A stretch of DNA of 64,000 bases from Acidobacteriota bacterium (GTDB lineage: Bacteria; Acidobacteriota; Aminicenantia; Aminicenantales; Saccharicenantaceae). The position numbers were made by a program, and so were the translations under genes. Numbering within the stretch: position 1 is the stretch's first letter; each line of letters starts with the position of its first letter. Positions 46,386 through 55,143 of the stretch are shown one piece after another. The stretch covers positions 1-64,000 of the forward strand of contig JAKLEN010000003.1 in NCBI GenBank assembly GCA_022711665.1, written 5' to 3'. The notes beneath the pieces were generated by a model. That model ran no database searches, was not told where the DNA came from, and saw only the letters and a program-made list of their open reading frames with translations.

Positions 46386-46929
46386 TATGCTCGACGACCG
46401 GGAGCGCCGAACGCTCATCCGGCTCGGCCTGGCCGCGGTCCTGGCCCTGATCGTCCTGATCGTCCTCTTCGCCCGAGTCCGGGGGGGCCTCCTGAAGGAG
46501 CGGGCCGACTCGTTCCGCCTGAACGAGACGGCCCAGCGGACCGTCCAGGCCCGCGACAAAGCCAAGGCCGAATGGGCGCGCTGGGAGGATGCCGGCCGCG
46601 ACCTGGCCGAGCTCCGGACCAGCTTCTTCTACGAGGAGGGCGCCGGCTTCCAGGCCCTGCGCCAGGACCTCGAGCGCCTCTTCGCCCAGGCCGGGACGTC
46701 CATCACCGACCTCGACTACGGCTACTCCGACATGGAGAAGGAGCAGGTCCGCAAGACGCTCATCACCTTCACCTACTCGGGGACCTATGCCGGGCTGAAG
46801 AAGCTCCTGGCCGTCCTGGAGTCCTTTCCCAAGTTCCTGGTCATCGAGAAGCTCGAGTTCCCGCGGACCGGCTCGGGCGGCGAGCGGCTGAACGCCAAGC
46901 TGACAGTGGCGGGGTATTATGGCATCTAG
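46369..46929 (+). CDS. PilO/GspM-like assembly protein
   Basis: A 186-residue protein with a helix at about 17-37, a coiled-coil stalk and a C-terminal ferredoxin-like fold (TFTYSGTYAGLKKLLAVLESFPKFLVIEKLEF), the classic PilO pattern. With PilN it forms the periplasmic alignment complex. Overlaps the previous gene by 17 nt and the next by 11 nt. Confidence 0.78.
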   Translation: MNALFDMLDDRERRTLIRLGLAAVLALIVLIVLFARVRGGLLKERADSFRLNETAQRTVQARDKAKAEWARWEDAGRDLAELRTSFFYEEGAGFQALRQDLERLFAQAGTSITDLDYGYSDMEKEQVRKTLITFTYSGTYAGLKKLLAVLESFPKFLVIEKLEFPRTGSGGERLNAKLTVAGYYGI

Positions 46930-47389
46930 GAAGATCGGCGTCGCGTCCGCGCTCTGCGCCCTGGGCCTGGCCCTGGCCGCGTTCGCCTCTTCTGGCGGCC
47001 AGGCGGAGGCGGCCAAACCCCTGGTCCGCAGGGACCTGCTCGTCTTCGGCCCGTCCGAGCAGGCCCCGCCCCTGCGCGATATCTTCCGGCCCAAGTTCGC
47101 CGCCGCCCCGGCGGCCGATCTGCGCCCGGCCCGGGCCGCGGCCAAGCCCATCCCGGGCGCGCCGGCAGGCGAGACCGCGCCCGCCTTCGCCCTGAACATC
47201 AGCTACATCGGCGCCGTCAAGGCCGGCGGCCAGACGATCGCCCTCGTCCTGCGCGGCGGCCAGACCCTGTCGGTCAAGGAAGGCGAAGAGATCGCCCCCG
47301 GCTACAAGGTCATCAGCCTGACGGCCGAGGCCATCGTCGTCCAGGGCCCCGGCGGCGAAACCAAGACGTTCCCCAGGCAAGGAGACTGA
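46919..47389 (+). CDS. PilP/GspC-like exported protein
   Basis: A 156-residue protein with signal peptide or anchor (about 6-30), a Pro/Ala-rich linker and a small beta domain at the end (LNISYIGAVKAGGQTIALVLRGGQTLSVKEGEEIAPGYKV), which resembles the HR domain of PilP/GspC that contacts the secretin N0 domain. The position between PilO and the secretin supports it. Confidence 0.65.
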   Translation: MASRKIGVASALCALGLALAAFASSGGQAEAAKPLVRRDLLVFGPSEQAPPLRDIFRPKFAAAPAADLRPARAAAKPIPGAPAGETAPAFALNISYIGAVKAGGQTIALVLRGGQTLSVKEGEEIAPGYKVISLTAEAIVVQGPGGETKTFPRQGD

Positions 47390-47391
47390 CC

Positions 47392-49527
47392 ATGAAACGA
47401 AACGCGCTCGTCCCGATCGTGGTCCTCGTCCTCGCGGCCGGGGCCTGCCAGACCCTCAGCCTGGATTATCGTCAGGGCGTCAAGGCCGAGATGAACCAGA
47501 ACTTCGAGGAAGCCGTCCGCCAATACCAGAAGGCGGCCCTCGAGCACCCGAACGACGCCACCTACCGCATCGCCCTCTTCCGGGCCCGGAACGCGGCCTG
47601 CCTCTTCTACCTCCAGGCCGCCCGGACCCTCGTCGAGCAGAACAAGAAGAAGGAAGCCGAGCTGAGCTACCGCAAGGCCCTGTTCTTCGATCCCCGGAAC
47701 TACCGGGCGACGTCCGAGCTGCGGGCCCTGCTGGCCCCGCCGGAGAAGGCGGCCAAGAACGGCGAGAAGCTCGAGGGCCCGGTCCGGCTCAAGGGCTCCG
47801 GCGAGCCGCTCGAGCTGAGCTTCCGCAACGAGGTCTCGCTGCGCTCGATCTTCCAGACCCTGGGCCGCATGACCGGCGTCAACTTCCTCTACGACGACAC
47901 CTTCCGCGACACCAACCTGGCCATCGACCTGACCGGCAAGGACCTGCAGCAGGCCATCAGCTTCCTCTGCGTCGCCAGCAAGAACTTCTCCCGGGTCATC
48001 GACGAGCGGACGGTCATCATCGTCCCCGACAACGTCCAGAAGCGGATGCAGTACGAGCTCAACGCCATCAAGACCTTCTACCTCTCCAATATCGACGCCA
48101 GCGACGTCCAGATGCGCCTGACCCAGATGGTCAAGACGATGTACAAGGTGCCGTCCATCCAGGTGGACAAGAACCTCAATACCGTCACCATCCGGGATAC
48201 GCCGCAGGCCGTGGCCCTGGCCGAGAAGCTCCTCCGCATGTGGGACAAGTCCAAGGCCGAGGTCCAGATCGACATCGAGATCATGGAGGTCGACCGGGTC
48301 CGGGAGAAGAACTTCGGCATCGACGTCAGCAACGGCACCCTGGGCCTCCAGTTCCTGCCCGACACGGCCGACAGCGACGGCTACTTCCCGATCCGGAGCT
48401 CCGACGGGAGCTGGATCGATTTCGGGAACCTCCAGAACTACCAGATGACCGTGCCCACGGCGCTGGCCCAGATCATCTCCGGCGACTCGGACACCAAGAT
48501 CATCGCCCAGCCGAAGATCCGCGGCCTGTCCGGGGAGAAGATCGAGTACATCGTCGGCCAGAAGGTGCCCATCGTCAATTCGCAGTTCGCGGCCTACGCC
48601 GCCGGCGGCGTCTCCAACGTCCCCATCACCAGCTACACCATGACCGATATCGGCATCACCATCAAGATGACGCCCAAGGTCCACCGGGAAGGGGAGGTCA
48701 CCCTGGAGATCGAGATGGCCATCTCCTCGCTCGCCGGGACGGGCACGGCCGACATCCCGATCATCGCCAACCGGGAGGTCAAGAACACCGTCCGGCTGAA
48801 GGACGGCGAGACGAACCTGCTGGCCGGCCTGCTCCGCGACGAGGAGCGGGTCTCGATCGGCGGCGTCACCTGGCTCAAGGATATCCCGCTCCTGGGGAAC
48901 CTCTTCGCCGCGACCAAGAAGGAGGTCCAGCAGACCGACGTCGTCCTGACGATCACGCCGCACATCATCCGCGACGTCGAGCTGACCGAGGAGGACGCCA
49001 AGCCCCTGTGGGTCGATCCCGACAATCTCTCCGGCGTCACCGGGGCCGGCGCCGCCGTGACCCCGCCCAACCCCCGGCAGGCCGCCGTCGAGGAGCCGGC
49101 CGAGCCCGAGGACACGGGCGCGAGCGGCGTCTATCTCTCCCCGGCCAGCTTCGAGGCGCCGCGCGAGCGCGAGTTCCGGATGAACGTCGAGCTCTCGAGC
49201 GAGCAGGAGATCGGCAACGCCTCCCTGGTCCTGACCTTCGATCCGCGCGTCCTCAAGCTCAAGGACGTCCTCGAGGGCGGCGGGCTGCGCCAGCTCGGCG
49301 AGAACGTCCCCTTCCTCAAGAGCATCAGCGGCGGGACCTGCACGATCGGGTTCTCCAGCCCGCCGGGCGGCCGCGGCTTCACGGGCCGCGGCGTCCTGGC
49401 GGTTCTCGTCTTCACGTCGGTCGGCCCGGGCCAGGCTTCGCTGGGATTCGCCAGCGCCTCGGCCGGGAGCCCCATGGGCCAGGCCGTCGTCCTGGAGACC
49501 GGCGAGGCGACCGTAAACATCCGCTAG
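47392..49527 (+). CDS. Secretin (GspD/PilQ) lipoprotein with TPR-like N-terminus and C-terminal cohesin domain
   Basis: A 711-residue outer-membrane secretin. Lipobox LAAGAC (Cys about 19) and TPR-like helices (about 25-110) are followed by N-domains (about 130-270) and the secretin beta-barrel (about 285-540) with IIAQPKIRGLSGEKIEYIVGQKVPI and LLAGLLRDEERVSIGGVTWLKDIPLLGNLF. After an acidic Pro-rich linker, residues 579-711 look like a cohesin fold (YLSPASFE opening, LVLTFDPRVLKLKDV, GVLAVLVFTSVGPGQASLGF). Cohesins bind dockerins, so the channel may display or capture proteins. Last gene of the operon. Confidence 0.9.
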   Translation: MKRNALVPIVVLVLAAGACQTLSLDYRQGVKAEMNQNFEEAVRQYQKAALEHPNDATYRIALFRARNAACLFYLQAARTLVEQNKKKEAELSYRKALFFDPRNYRATSELRALLAPPEKAAKNGEKLEGPVRLKGSGEPLELSFRNEVSLRSIFQTLGRMTGVNFLYDDTFRDTNLAIDLTGKDLQQAISFLCVASKNFSRVIDERTVIIVPDNVQKRMQYELNAIKTFYLSNIDASDVQMRLTQMVKTMYKVPSIQVDKNLNTVTIRDTPQAVALAEKLLRMWDKSKAEVQIDIEIMEVDRVREKNFGIDVSNGTLGLQFLPDTADSDGYFPIRSSDGSWIDFGNLQNYQMTVPTALAQIISGDSDTKIIAQPKIRGLSGEKIEYIVGQKVPIVNSQFAAYAAGGVSNVPITSYTMTDIGITIKMTPKVHREGEVTLEIEMAISSLAGTGTADIPIIANREVKNTVRLKDGETNLLAGLLRDEERVSIGGVTWLKDIPLLGNLFAATKKEVQQTDVVLTITPHIIRDVELTEEDAKPLWVDPDNLSGVTGAGAAVTPPNPRQAAVEEPAEPEDTGASGVYLSPASFEAPREREFRMNVELSSEQEIGNASLVLTFDPRVLKLKDVLEGGGLRQLGENVPFLKSISGGTCTIGFSSPPGGRGFTGRGVLAVLVFTSVGPGQASLGFASASAGSPMGQAVVLETGEATVNIR

Positions 49528-49528
49528 C

Positions 49529-49564
49529 CCGGATCATTCATGAGATCGCTCGTGAATGGTCCGG
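49529..49564 (+). terminator. 16-bp stem with ATCG tetraloop after the secretin gene
   Basis: CCGGATCATTCATGAG (49529-49544), loop ATCG, CTCGTGAATGGTCCGG (49549-49564): a 16-bp stem on the RNA with two G-U pairs. No T-run follows, so it is not a standard intrinsic terminator. It covers the ATG at 49556, the first possible start of the next gene. Confidence 0.5.
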
Positions 49565-50089
49565 CGTAGGCCCATGCTCCTCGTCCTGACCGGGCCCGTC
49601 CACGCTGGAAAAACCTCCTTTCTCGCCCGGGTCCTGCCTGGCTGGCGGGCGCGGGGCCTGGCCTGCGACGGCTTCCTCAGCCCGGCCGCGGCCGGCGGGG
49701 GCTACGACCTCCTCGAGATCGCCTCGGGGCGGCGCCGGCCCTACCTGCGCCGGGACGGGCAGGCCGGGGCCGAGCGCGTCGGGCCCTACGTCTTCGTCCC
49801 GGAGACGCTCGAACGGGCCCGGACGATCCTCCGCCAAGCCCGGCCCGGCGGCCTCCTGGTCGTCGACGAGGTAGGCCCGCTCGAGCTCGAGGGCGGCGGC
49901 CTGTGGCCGGCCCTCGGCGGCGCGCTCGCCGTCCGGACCGGCCACTCCCTCCTCGTTGTCCGCGAGGCCATCCTCGACGCCGCCGCCGCCCGCCTCGCGC
50001 CGGCGGCGCCCGCCGTCGTCGACGTCCGGGACCCGGCTGCCGGGGACCGCCTGGAAAGCCATCTCTTCGGAGCGGCGGAAATCCCATGA
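49556..50089 (+). CDS. THEP1-like nucleoside-triphosphatase
   Basis: A 177-residue P-loop protein: Walker A GPVHAGKTS, Walker B LLVVDEVGPLEL, as in the THEP1/NTPase_1 family. Proteins of this type turn up next to molybdenum or tungsten cofactor genes, which agrees with the MoaD-like and AOR genes that follow. The ATG at 49556 is inside a hairpin; the ATG at 49574 (six codons later) begins right at the conserved MLLVLTGP and may be the true start. It overlaps the MoaD-like gene as ATGA. Confidence 0.75.
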   Translation: MVRRRPMLLVLTGPVHAGKTSFLARVLPGWRARGLACDGFLSPAAAGGGYDLLEIASGRRRPYLRRDGQAGAERVGPYVFVPETLERARTILRQARPGGLLVVDEVGPLELEGGGLWPALGGALAVRTGHSLLVVREAILDAAAARLAPAAPAVVDVRDPAAGDRLESHLFGAAEIP

Positions 50090-50355
50090 CCCTCAAGATC
50101 AAGTTCTTCGCCTACTTCCGCGACCTCTTCGGCGCCCGCGAGCGGGACCTCGTCCTCGAGTCGGCCGCCACGGTCGGCGGCGTCCTGGAGGTCCTGACCG
50201 ACACGCCGGAGCGCCGGGCCGAGGTCTTCGCCGGGGCCGAGCTCAAGCCGCACGTCGTGCTCCTGCTCAACGGCGCGCCCCCCGGGCGCGGCCTGTCGAC
50301 GCCGCTGGCCGACGGCGACACCCTGGCGATCTTCCCCCTGCTCGGCGGGGGCTGA
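50086..50355 (+). CDS. MoaD/ThiS-family sulfur-carrier protein
   Basis: An 89-residue ubiquitin-like protein (KIKFFAYFRDLFGARERDL opening, FPLLGGG end). The terminal Gly-Gly, which is activated and thiocarboxylated in MoaD, is present, with one extra Gly. Directly before AOR it probably serves pterin cofactor (tungstopterin) synthesis for that enzyme. Confidence 0.88.
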   Translation: MTLKIKFFAYFRDLFGARERDLVLESAATVGGVLEVLTDTPERRAEVFAGAELKPHVVLLLNGAPPGRGLSTPLADGDTLAIFPLLGGG

Positions 50356-50454
50356 GCCGCGGGCGCGTTCCGGCCCGCCGCGAGGGTCCTCCGTGGCGCC
50401 CGGGCCCGGCGGATTTGCGGGCTTTCCGGCGATTTGATATCGTAGACGCCGACG

Positions 50455-52311
50455 ATGTCCGACTATCCGATTTCCGGCTACTTCGGCCGGGTCCTCGTCG
50501 TCGACCTCAGCCTCGGCGAGGTCCGGACCGAGCCCCTCGACCCGGCCACGGCCCTGGACTATCTCGGCGGCCGGGGCCTGGCGACCCGCCTCCTCTATGA
50601 CACGATCGACCCGGCCTGCGAGCCGCTGGGGCCGGACAACGCCTTCGTCATCGCCTCCTCGCCGCTCGTCGGCACGAGCGCCCCGACCGCCGGCCGGGGC
50701 CACATGGTCTTCAAGTCGCCGCTCACGGGCGTCATCGGCACGTCCAATTCCGGCGGGACCTGGGGCGCGGCCTTCAAGGCGGCCGGCTGGGACGCCCTCG
50801 TCGTCACCGGCGCCGCGGCCTCCCCGGTGATGATCGATATCGCCCCGGGGCGGGCCGAGATCCGGCCGGCGGACGACCTGTGGGGCAAGACCGTCCACGA
50901 GACGAACGACCTCCTGGCCGCGGCCTCCGAGCCTGGGCGGCCGGCCCGCGTCCTCTGCATCGGGCCGGCGGGGGAGAACCTGGTCCGCTTCGCCGTCGTG
51001 GCCAACGACGCCAACCGCGTCTACGGCCGCTGCGGGGCGGGCGCCGTCTGGGGCGGCAAGAAGCTCAAGGCCGTCCGCGTCCGGGGACGGGAAAAGATCG
51101 CCGTCGCCGACAAGGAGAGGTTCCAGTCCGGCCTGGACCAGGCCCTCTACCTCATTAAGCAGGCCCCGGTCACCAAGCGCCTCATGCGCGACCTGGGAAC
51201 GGCCGGGCTGGTCGAGCTGATCAACCTCATCTCCATGCTGCCGCACAGGAACTTCCAGGACTGCACCCACCGCGACGAGGACGTCGACCGCGTCTCCGGG
51301 GAGACCCTGGCCAAGACCCTGCTCGAGAAGGCCGGCTCCTGCTACCTCTGCCCGATCGGCTGCCAGCGGCACACCCGCGTCGCCGGCCGCGACGGGAAGG
51401 AGGAGCGCGGCGAGGGGCCGGAGTACGAGACGATGGTCCTCATGGGCCCGCTCTGCGGCATCTACGACATGGCCGCCATCACCCGGGCCAACTACCGGGC
51501 CAATGAGCTCGGCCTGGACACCATGAGCTACGGCGGAACGGTGGCTTGCGCCATGGAGATGGCTGGGCTCGGGCTTATCGGCCCCGGCGAGACCGGCGGG
51601 ATCGACCTCTCGTTCGGCGGCGCCGAGGCCCTCGAGGCGCTGGTCGGGATGACGGCCCGGCGCGAAGGGATCGGCGCGGCCCTGGCCGAGGGGGCCTACC
51701 GCCTGGCCGCCGGCCGCGGCCGCCCGGACCTGGCCATGACCGTCAAGAAGCTCGAGCTCCCGGCCTATGATCCCCGGGCCTCCTACACCCAGGCCCTCGG
51801 CTACATGACCTCGCCGTCCGGGGCCTGCCATCTCCGCGGCGGCTACGCCGTGTCGCTGGCCTTTTTCGGCGGGGCCAAGGAGATCCCGCGCTTCAGCCTG
51901 CTCCAGTCGCCGATCGCCATCCGCAACATGCAGAACCTCGGCATCCTCCAGGACAGCCTGGGCGTCTGCCGCTTCACCGGCTACGCCTTCTCGGCCGACC
52001 CCTGGGCCCGGATGGTCAGCGGCGTCACCGGCCGCGACTTCTCCGTGGCCCGGCTCGAGGAGATCGAGAACCGGGTGGCCGCGCTGGAGCGGCAGTTCAA
52101 CGTCGAGGCCGGCGCGACCGCCGCCGACGACGCCCTGCCGGACCGCTTCGCCGACTCGCCCATCGTCGTCGAGGGCCGGGAACGCCGCGTCAGCCGGGAC
52201 GACCAGGAGCGGATGAAGAGGGATTATTACGAAGTCCGCGGCTGGGACCGGGACGGCCGTCCGACGCCCGGGCTCCTGCGGGCCCTGCGGATCGAGGAGA
52301 GCCGGCGATGA
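50455..52311 (+). CDS. Aldehyde ferredoxin oxidoreductase (tungsten type)
   Basis: A 618-residue AOR-family enzyme that oxidises aldehydes to acids with ferredoxin, using a tungsten bis-pterin and one [4Fe-4S] cluster. Visible landmarks: GYFGRVLVVDLSLGEV start, YLGGRGLATRLLYD, pterin-binding GRCGAGAVWGGKKLKAV, cluster ligands CYLCPIGC with a fourth cysteine in DSLGVCRF, and EYETMVLMGPLCGI. Length is typical (about 600-620). It starts 99 bp after moaD and overlaps the aldolase gene (ATGA). In peptide fermenters it oxidises the aldehydes from amino-acid breakdown. Confidence 0.93.
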   Translation: MSDYPISGYFGRVLVVDLSLGEVRTEPLDPATALDYLGGRGLATRLLYDTIDPACEPLGPDNAFVIASSPLVGTSAPTAGRGHMVFKSPLTGVIGTSNSGGTWGAAFKAAGWDALVVTGAAASPVMIDIAPGRAEIRPADDLWGKTVHETNDLLAAASEPGRPARVLCIGPAGENLVRFAVVANDANRVYGRCGAGAVWGGKKLKAVRVRGREKIAVADKERFQSGLDQALYLIKQAPVTKRLMRDLGTAGLVELINLISMLPHRNFQDCTHRDEDVDRVSGETLAKTLLEKAGSCYLCPIGCQRHTRVAGRDGKEERGEGPEYETMVLMGPLCGIYDMAAITRANYRANELGLDTMSYGGTVACAMEMAGLGLIGPGETGGIDLSFGGAEALEALVGMTARREGIGAALAEGAYRLAAGRGRPDLAMTVKKLELPAYDPRASYTQALGYMTSPSGACHLRGGYAVSLAFFGGAKEIPRFSLLQSPIAIRNMQNLGILQDSLGVCRFTGYAFSADPWARMVSGVTGRDFSVARLEEIENRVAALERQFNVEAGATAADDALPDRFADSPIVVEGRERRVSRDDQERMKRDYYEVRGWDRDGRPTPGLLRALRIEESRR

Positions 52312-53630
52312 GCGGACCCAAGTGGCAGGCGGCGGACGATCTTTTCCGGGAATTCCAGGCACTCGGCCGGGCCTCGCTCGCCTCCGACATCCAGGACAGC
52401 CACAGCGGCAACATGGCCGTCCGCCGGACCGGCGCTGACGGCCGGGACGAGATCGTCATCACGGCCACCGGCTCGCAGAAAGGCGACCTCGAGCCCAGCC
52501 AGATCTGCTTCCTCTCGGCCACGGAGACCGACTACGGCTACTACAAGGCCTCCTCGGAGACCGACATCCACGCCCGCATCCTGGCCCTGCCGGGCGTCCG
52601 GGCCTCGATGCACGCCCATCTCAAGGACCTCGTCCTGGCCACGCTCGACGACGCCCCCAAGCCGGAGAAGCCGCCGGACTTCGTCCCGGTCGATCCCCTG
52701 GCCCGCCGCATCCTCGGCCCGGCCATCCCGGTCGACTGGTTCGCCGTCCCCAGCGGCTCGCCCGAGCTGACCCGGACGATCCCCGAGCGGCTGGCCGGCC
52801 ATCCGCTGACCGTCATCTTCGGCCACGGGGCCATGGCCAAGGGCCGGAGCCTGCGCGAGGCCTTCTACCGGCTGAGCGTCGGCAATTACGCCGGGGCCGT
52901 GGTCCGGAACCTGCAGAGGATCCGCGTCGACGTCGAGGCCATCCGCCGGGCCATGGCCGCCGATCCCGCCGGGACCCTGGCCGCGCCGCCGCCGGACTAC
53001 GAGATCGAGGGCGACGACCGCTCGGACTTCCGCGAGGAGGAGGAGATCCTGCGGGAGTTCGTCAAGGCCGGCCATCGCATCTTCGAATCGCGGCTGTCGC
53101 CCTTCCACACGGGCTCGATGTCGGTCCGCGGCGTGGCCTCGATGCTCTACGCCCCCAAGGCCTCGATGCCGCGCGACGTCGGCGGCCCGCTCCTGAGCGT
53201 CCCCCTGGCCGCCGGTCCGGGTGACGACGCGGAGATCTCTCTCCACAAGGCCATCTACGCCGCGAGCGACTTCCAGTCGGTCATGCACTGCCACGTCGCC
53301 GAGGCCGAGGCCTCGGCCTACTTCGCCTATCCCGGCGAGACGACGCCGGCCGACCGCATCATCCCCATCGACGCCGAGGGCTCGTTCCTCTATCTCGTCA
53401 TCCCCGTCCTGCCGCCGCGCGTCACCGCCGCCGCGCTCATCCGCGCCCTCCACGACTACAAGGTCGCCGTGGTCCGGGGCGGCGGCGTCTGGGCGGTCGG
53501 GGCCCAGTCGCTCTCGGAGGTCCTCCATCACCCGTCGTCGGTCCGGGAGGTCTGCCACTACCGGATCGGTGCCGTCGAGCGCGGCCTGGACCTGCGCCGC
53601 ATGGAGCCGGCCAAGGCCAAGCGCTGGTAG
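52308..53630 (+). CDS. Tandem class II aldolase/adducin-domain protein
   Basis: A 440-residue protein with two class II aldolase domains. The first (about 1-215) has SGNMAVR, the Glu of SETDIHAR, the zinc pair in MHAHLKD and a third His in GHGAM, so the metal site is complete. The second (about 235-425) has TGSMSVR, Glu in AEISLHK and MHCH, but the third His is replaced in VRGGGVWAVG. Class II aldolases split or make phospho-sugars. Coupling to AOR (ATGA) suggests that an aldehyde from this reaction is passed to AOR (inference). Confidence 0.85.
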   Translation: MSGPKWQAADDLFREFQALGRASLASDIQDSHSGNMAVRRTGADGRDEIVITATGSQKGDLEPSQICFLSATETDYGYYKASSETDIHARILALPGVRASMHAHLKDLVLATLDDAPKPEKPPDFVPVDPLARRILGPAIPVDWFAVPSGSPELTRTIPERLAGHPLTVIFGHGAMAKGRSLREAFYRLSVGNYAGAVVRNLQRIRVDVEAIRRAMAADPAGTLAAPPPDYEIEGDDRSDFREEEEILREFVKAGHRIFESRLSPFHTGSMSVRGVASMLYAPKASMPRDVGGPLLSVPLAAGPGDDAEISLHKAIYAASDFQSVMHCHVAEAEASAYFAYPGETTPADRIIPIDAEGSFLYLVIPVLPPRVTAAALIRALHDYKVAVVRGGGVWAVGAQSLSEVLHHPSSVREVCHYRIGAVERGLDLRRMEPAKAKRW

Positions 53631-53631
53631 C

Positions 53632-53690
53632 GCCCCCGCCGGGGGCCCGGGCCGGCCTCACCCCCTCTCCCCGCCGGGGGGGAAGGGGGA
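53632..53690 (+). terminator. GC-rich hairpins after the AOR operon
   Basis: GCCCCC-GCC-GGGGGC (53632-53646) starts two bases after the aldolase stop, and a C-rich block (53661-53672) can pair with a G-rich block (53676-53689). No T-run follows. Position and strength suggest transcript-end stems. Confidence 0.4.
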
Positions 53691-53775
53691 CCGGGCAAAA
53701 TCACCCCCAAAGGGCATTGCCTCCCCTGGAGGCTGGGCTATCCTGTTGGCGAACGATCCAAGGATCCCGACCACA

Positions 53776-54975
53776 ATGAGCCGCACCTCCCCGGACACGA
53801 GCCTGGCCGCCTTCGGGCCCCGCAAGCTCCGGACGCTGATGCTCCTCCTCTTCGGCCTGCTCCTGGCGGCCTGCGTCGCCCTGTCCCAGCTCCTGTACGG
53901 CCGGCGCGGCGCGAGCCTCGTCGCCGGCCTGGCCATCTTCGTCCTCGGCGTCGGGCTCGTCGCCCTGATCAGCGGCCGGATCACCCGGCCCATCGTCCAT
54001 CTGACGCGGACGGCCGAGCGGCTGGCCGGCGGGGACCTCAAGCAGCGGGCCCGCGTTTACGGCCGCGACGAGACGGGCGTGCTGGCCCGGACCTTCAACG
54101 GCATGCTCGACTCCCTGGAACGGACCGTCCGCGACCTGGAAGCCCGCAATCGCGCCTGCGAGTCCGAAGCGGACCGGCTCGCCGCCCAGATGGAGAAGGA
54201 CGCCGCCGAGCGGGTCCGCATCGAGCGTGAGCTGCGGCTGGCCAGGGTCGAGATCGATCACCTGGTGGACAAGCGGACCGCGGAGCTGGCCCGGGCCAAC
54301 GACGAGCTGCACGGCCAGGTCCTCGAGACGCGCCGTTCGGAGGACTGCCTGCAGAACTCGGTCGACCGCCTGGAGCGGTCCCTGGAGGGGACCTTCCGGG
54401 CCATGTCCATGACCCTCGAGCTGCGGGACCCCTATATGGCCGGACATCAGCACCGCGTCGCCGACCTGGCCGTGGCCATCGCCCAGGAGATCAACCTGCC
54501 CGACGAGAAGCTCGAGGGCCTGCGCTTGGCCGGCATCATCCATGACATCGGCAAGATCGCCACACCGTCCGAGATCTGGGCCAAGCCCTACCGCCTGAGC
54601 CGGAACGAGTTCCAACTGGTCAAGGACCATCCCCGGGTCGGGTTCGAGATCCTCAAGGACATCGCCCTGCCCTGGCCGGTGGCCCACATCATCCTCCAGC
54701 ACCATGAGCGGCTGGACGGCTCGGGCTACCCCGAAGGTCTGGCCGGGGACGCCATCCTGCCCGAGGCCCGCATCCTGGCCGTGGCCGACGTCGTCGAGGC
54801 CGTCTGTTCCCTCCGGCCCTACCGGCCGGCGCTCGGCCTGGAGAAGGGCCTCGAAGAGATCCGCAAGGGCCGGGGCCTGCGCTACGACACCCGGGCCGTC
54901 GATGCCTGCATCCGCCTCTTCCGCGAGGGCCGGTTCTCCTTCAGGAAGGAGACCGAAGCCCCGATCTGGCAATAG
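53776..54975 (+). CDS. HAMP and HD-GYP domain cyclic-di-GMP phosphodiesterase
   Basis: A 399-residue membrane protein: two adjacent helices (about 18-40 and 45-66) with almost no periplasmic loop, HAMP (about 66-118), coiled coil (120-205) and HD-GYP (about 205-390). HDIGKIA and HHERLDGSGYP are intact, so it should hydrolyse cyclic-di-GMP. Without a sensory loop the signal may come through the membrane or coiled coil. It could influence the pilus system. Upstream there is a frame extension, but the ATG at 53776 is the natural start; the ribosome-binding site is weak. Confidence 0.88.
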   Translation: MSRTSPDTSLAAFGPRKLRTLMLLLFGLLLAACVALSQLLYGRRGASLVAGLAIFVLGVGLVALISGRITRPIVHLTRTAERLAGGDLKQRARVYGRDETGVLARTFNGMLDSLERTVRDLEARNRACESEADRLAAQMEKDAAERVRIERELRLARVEIDHLVDKRTAELARANDELHGQVLETRRSEDCLQNSVDRLERSLEGTFRAMSMTLELRDPYMAGHQHRVADLAVAIAQEINLPDEKLEGLRLAGIIHDIGKIATPSEIWAKPYRLSRNEFQLVKDHPRVGFEILKDIALPWPVAHIILQHHERLDGSGYPEGLAGDAILPEARILAVADVVEAVCSLRPYRPALGLEKGLEEIRKGRGLRYDTRAVDACIRLFREGRFSFRKETEAPIWQ

Positions 54976-54991
54976 CCGGCCGGTCGGCGCG

Positions 54992-55020
54992 TTGACTTGG
55001 GGGGGCGATTCGGCTAAAAT
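54992..55020 (+). promoter_or_regulatory. tRNA promoter
   Basis: TTGACT (54992-54997), 17-nt spacer, TAAAAT (55015-55020), 11 bp before the mature tRNA. Confidence 0.65.
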
Positions 55021-55031
55021 CTCTCCACCCT

Positions 55032-55105
55032 GGCGGCGTAGCTCAGTTGGTCAGAGCATGCGGCTCATATCCGCAGTGTCGGGGGTTCAAATCCCTCCGC
55101 CGCCA
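55032..55105 (+). tRNA. tRNA with CAT anticodon, probably elongator tRNA-Met
   Basis: A full cloverleaf: acceptor GGCGGCG/CGCCGCC, D-arm GCTC...GAGC, anticodon stem TGCGG/CCGCA around loop CTCATAT, T-arm GGGGG-TTCAAAT-CCCTC, discriminator A. CCA is not encoded. The acceptor and arms resemble elongator Met tRNAs of Gram-positive bacteria, but a CAT anticodon is also used by tRNA-Ile2, the substrate of TilS, which is encoded 38 bp downstream. Confidence 0.92.
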
Positions 55106-55143
55106 TTTTCCCGGATCGTCCGCCCCATGACCCGAGCGTGCCG

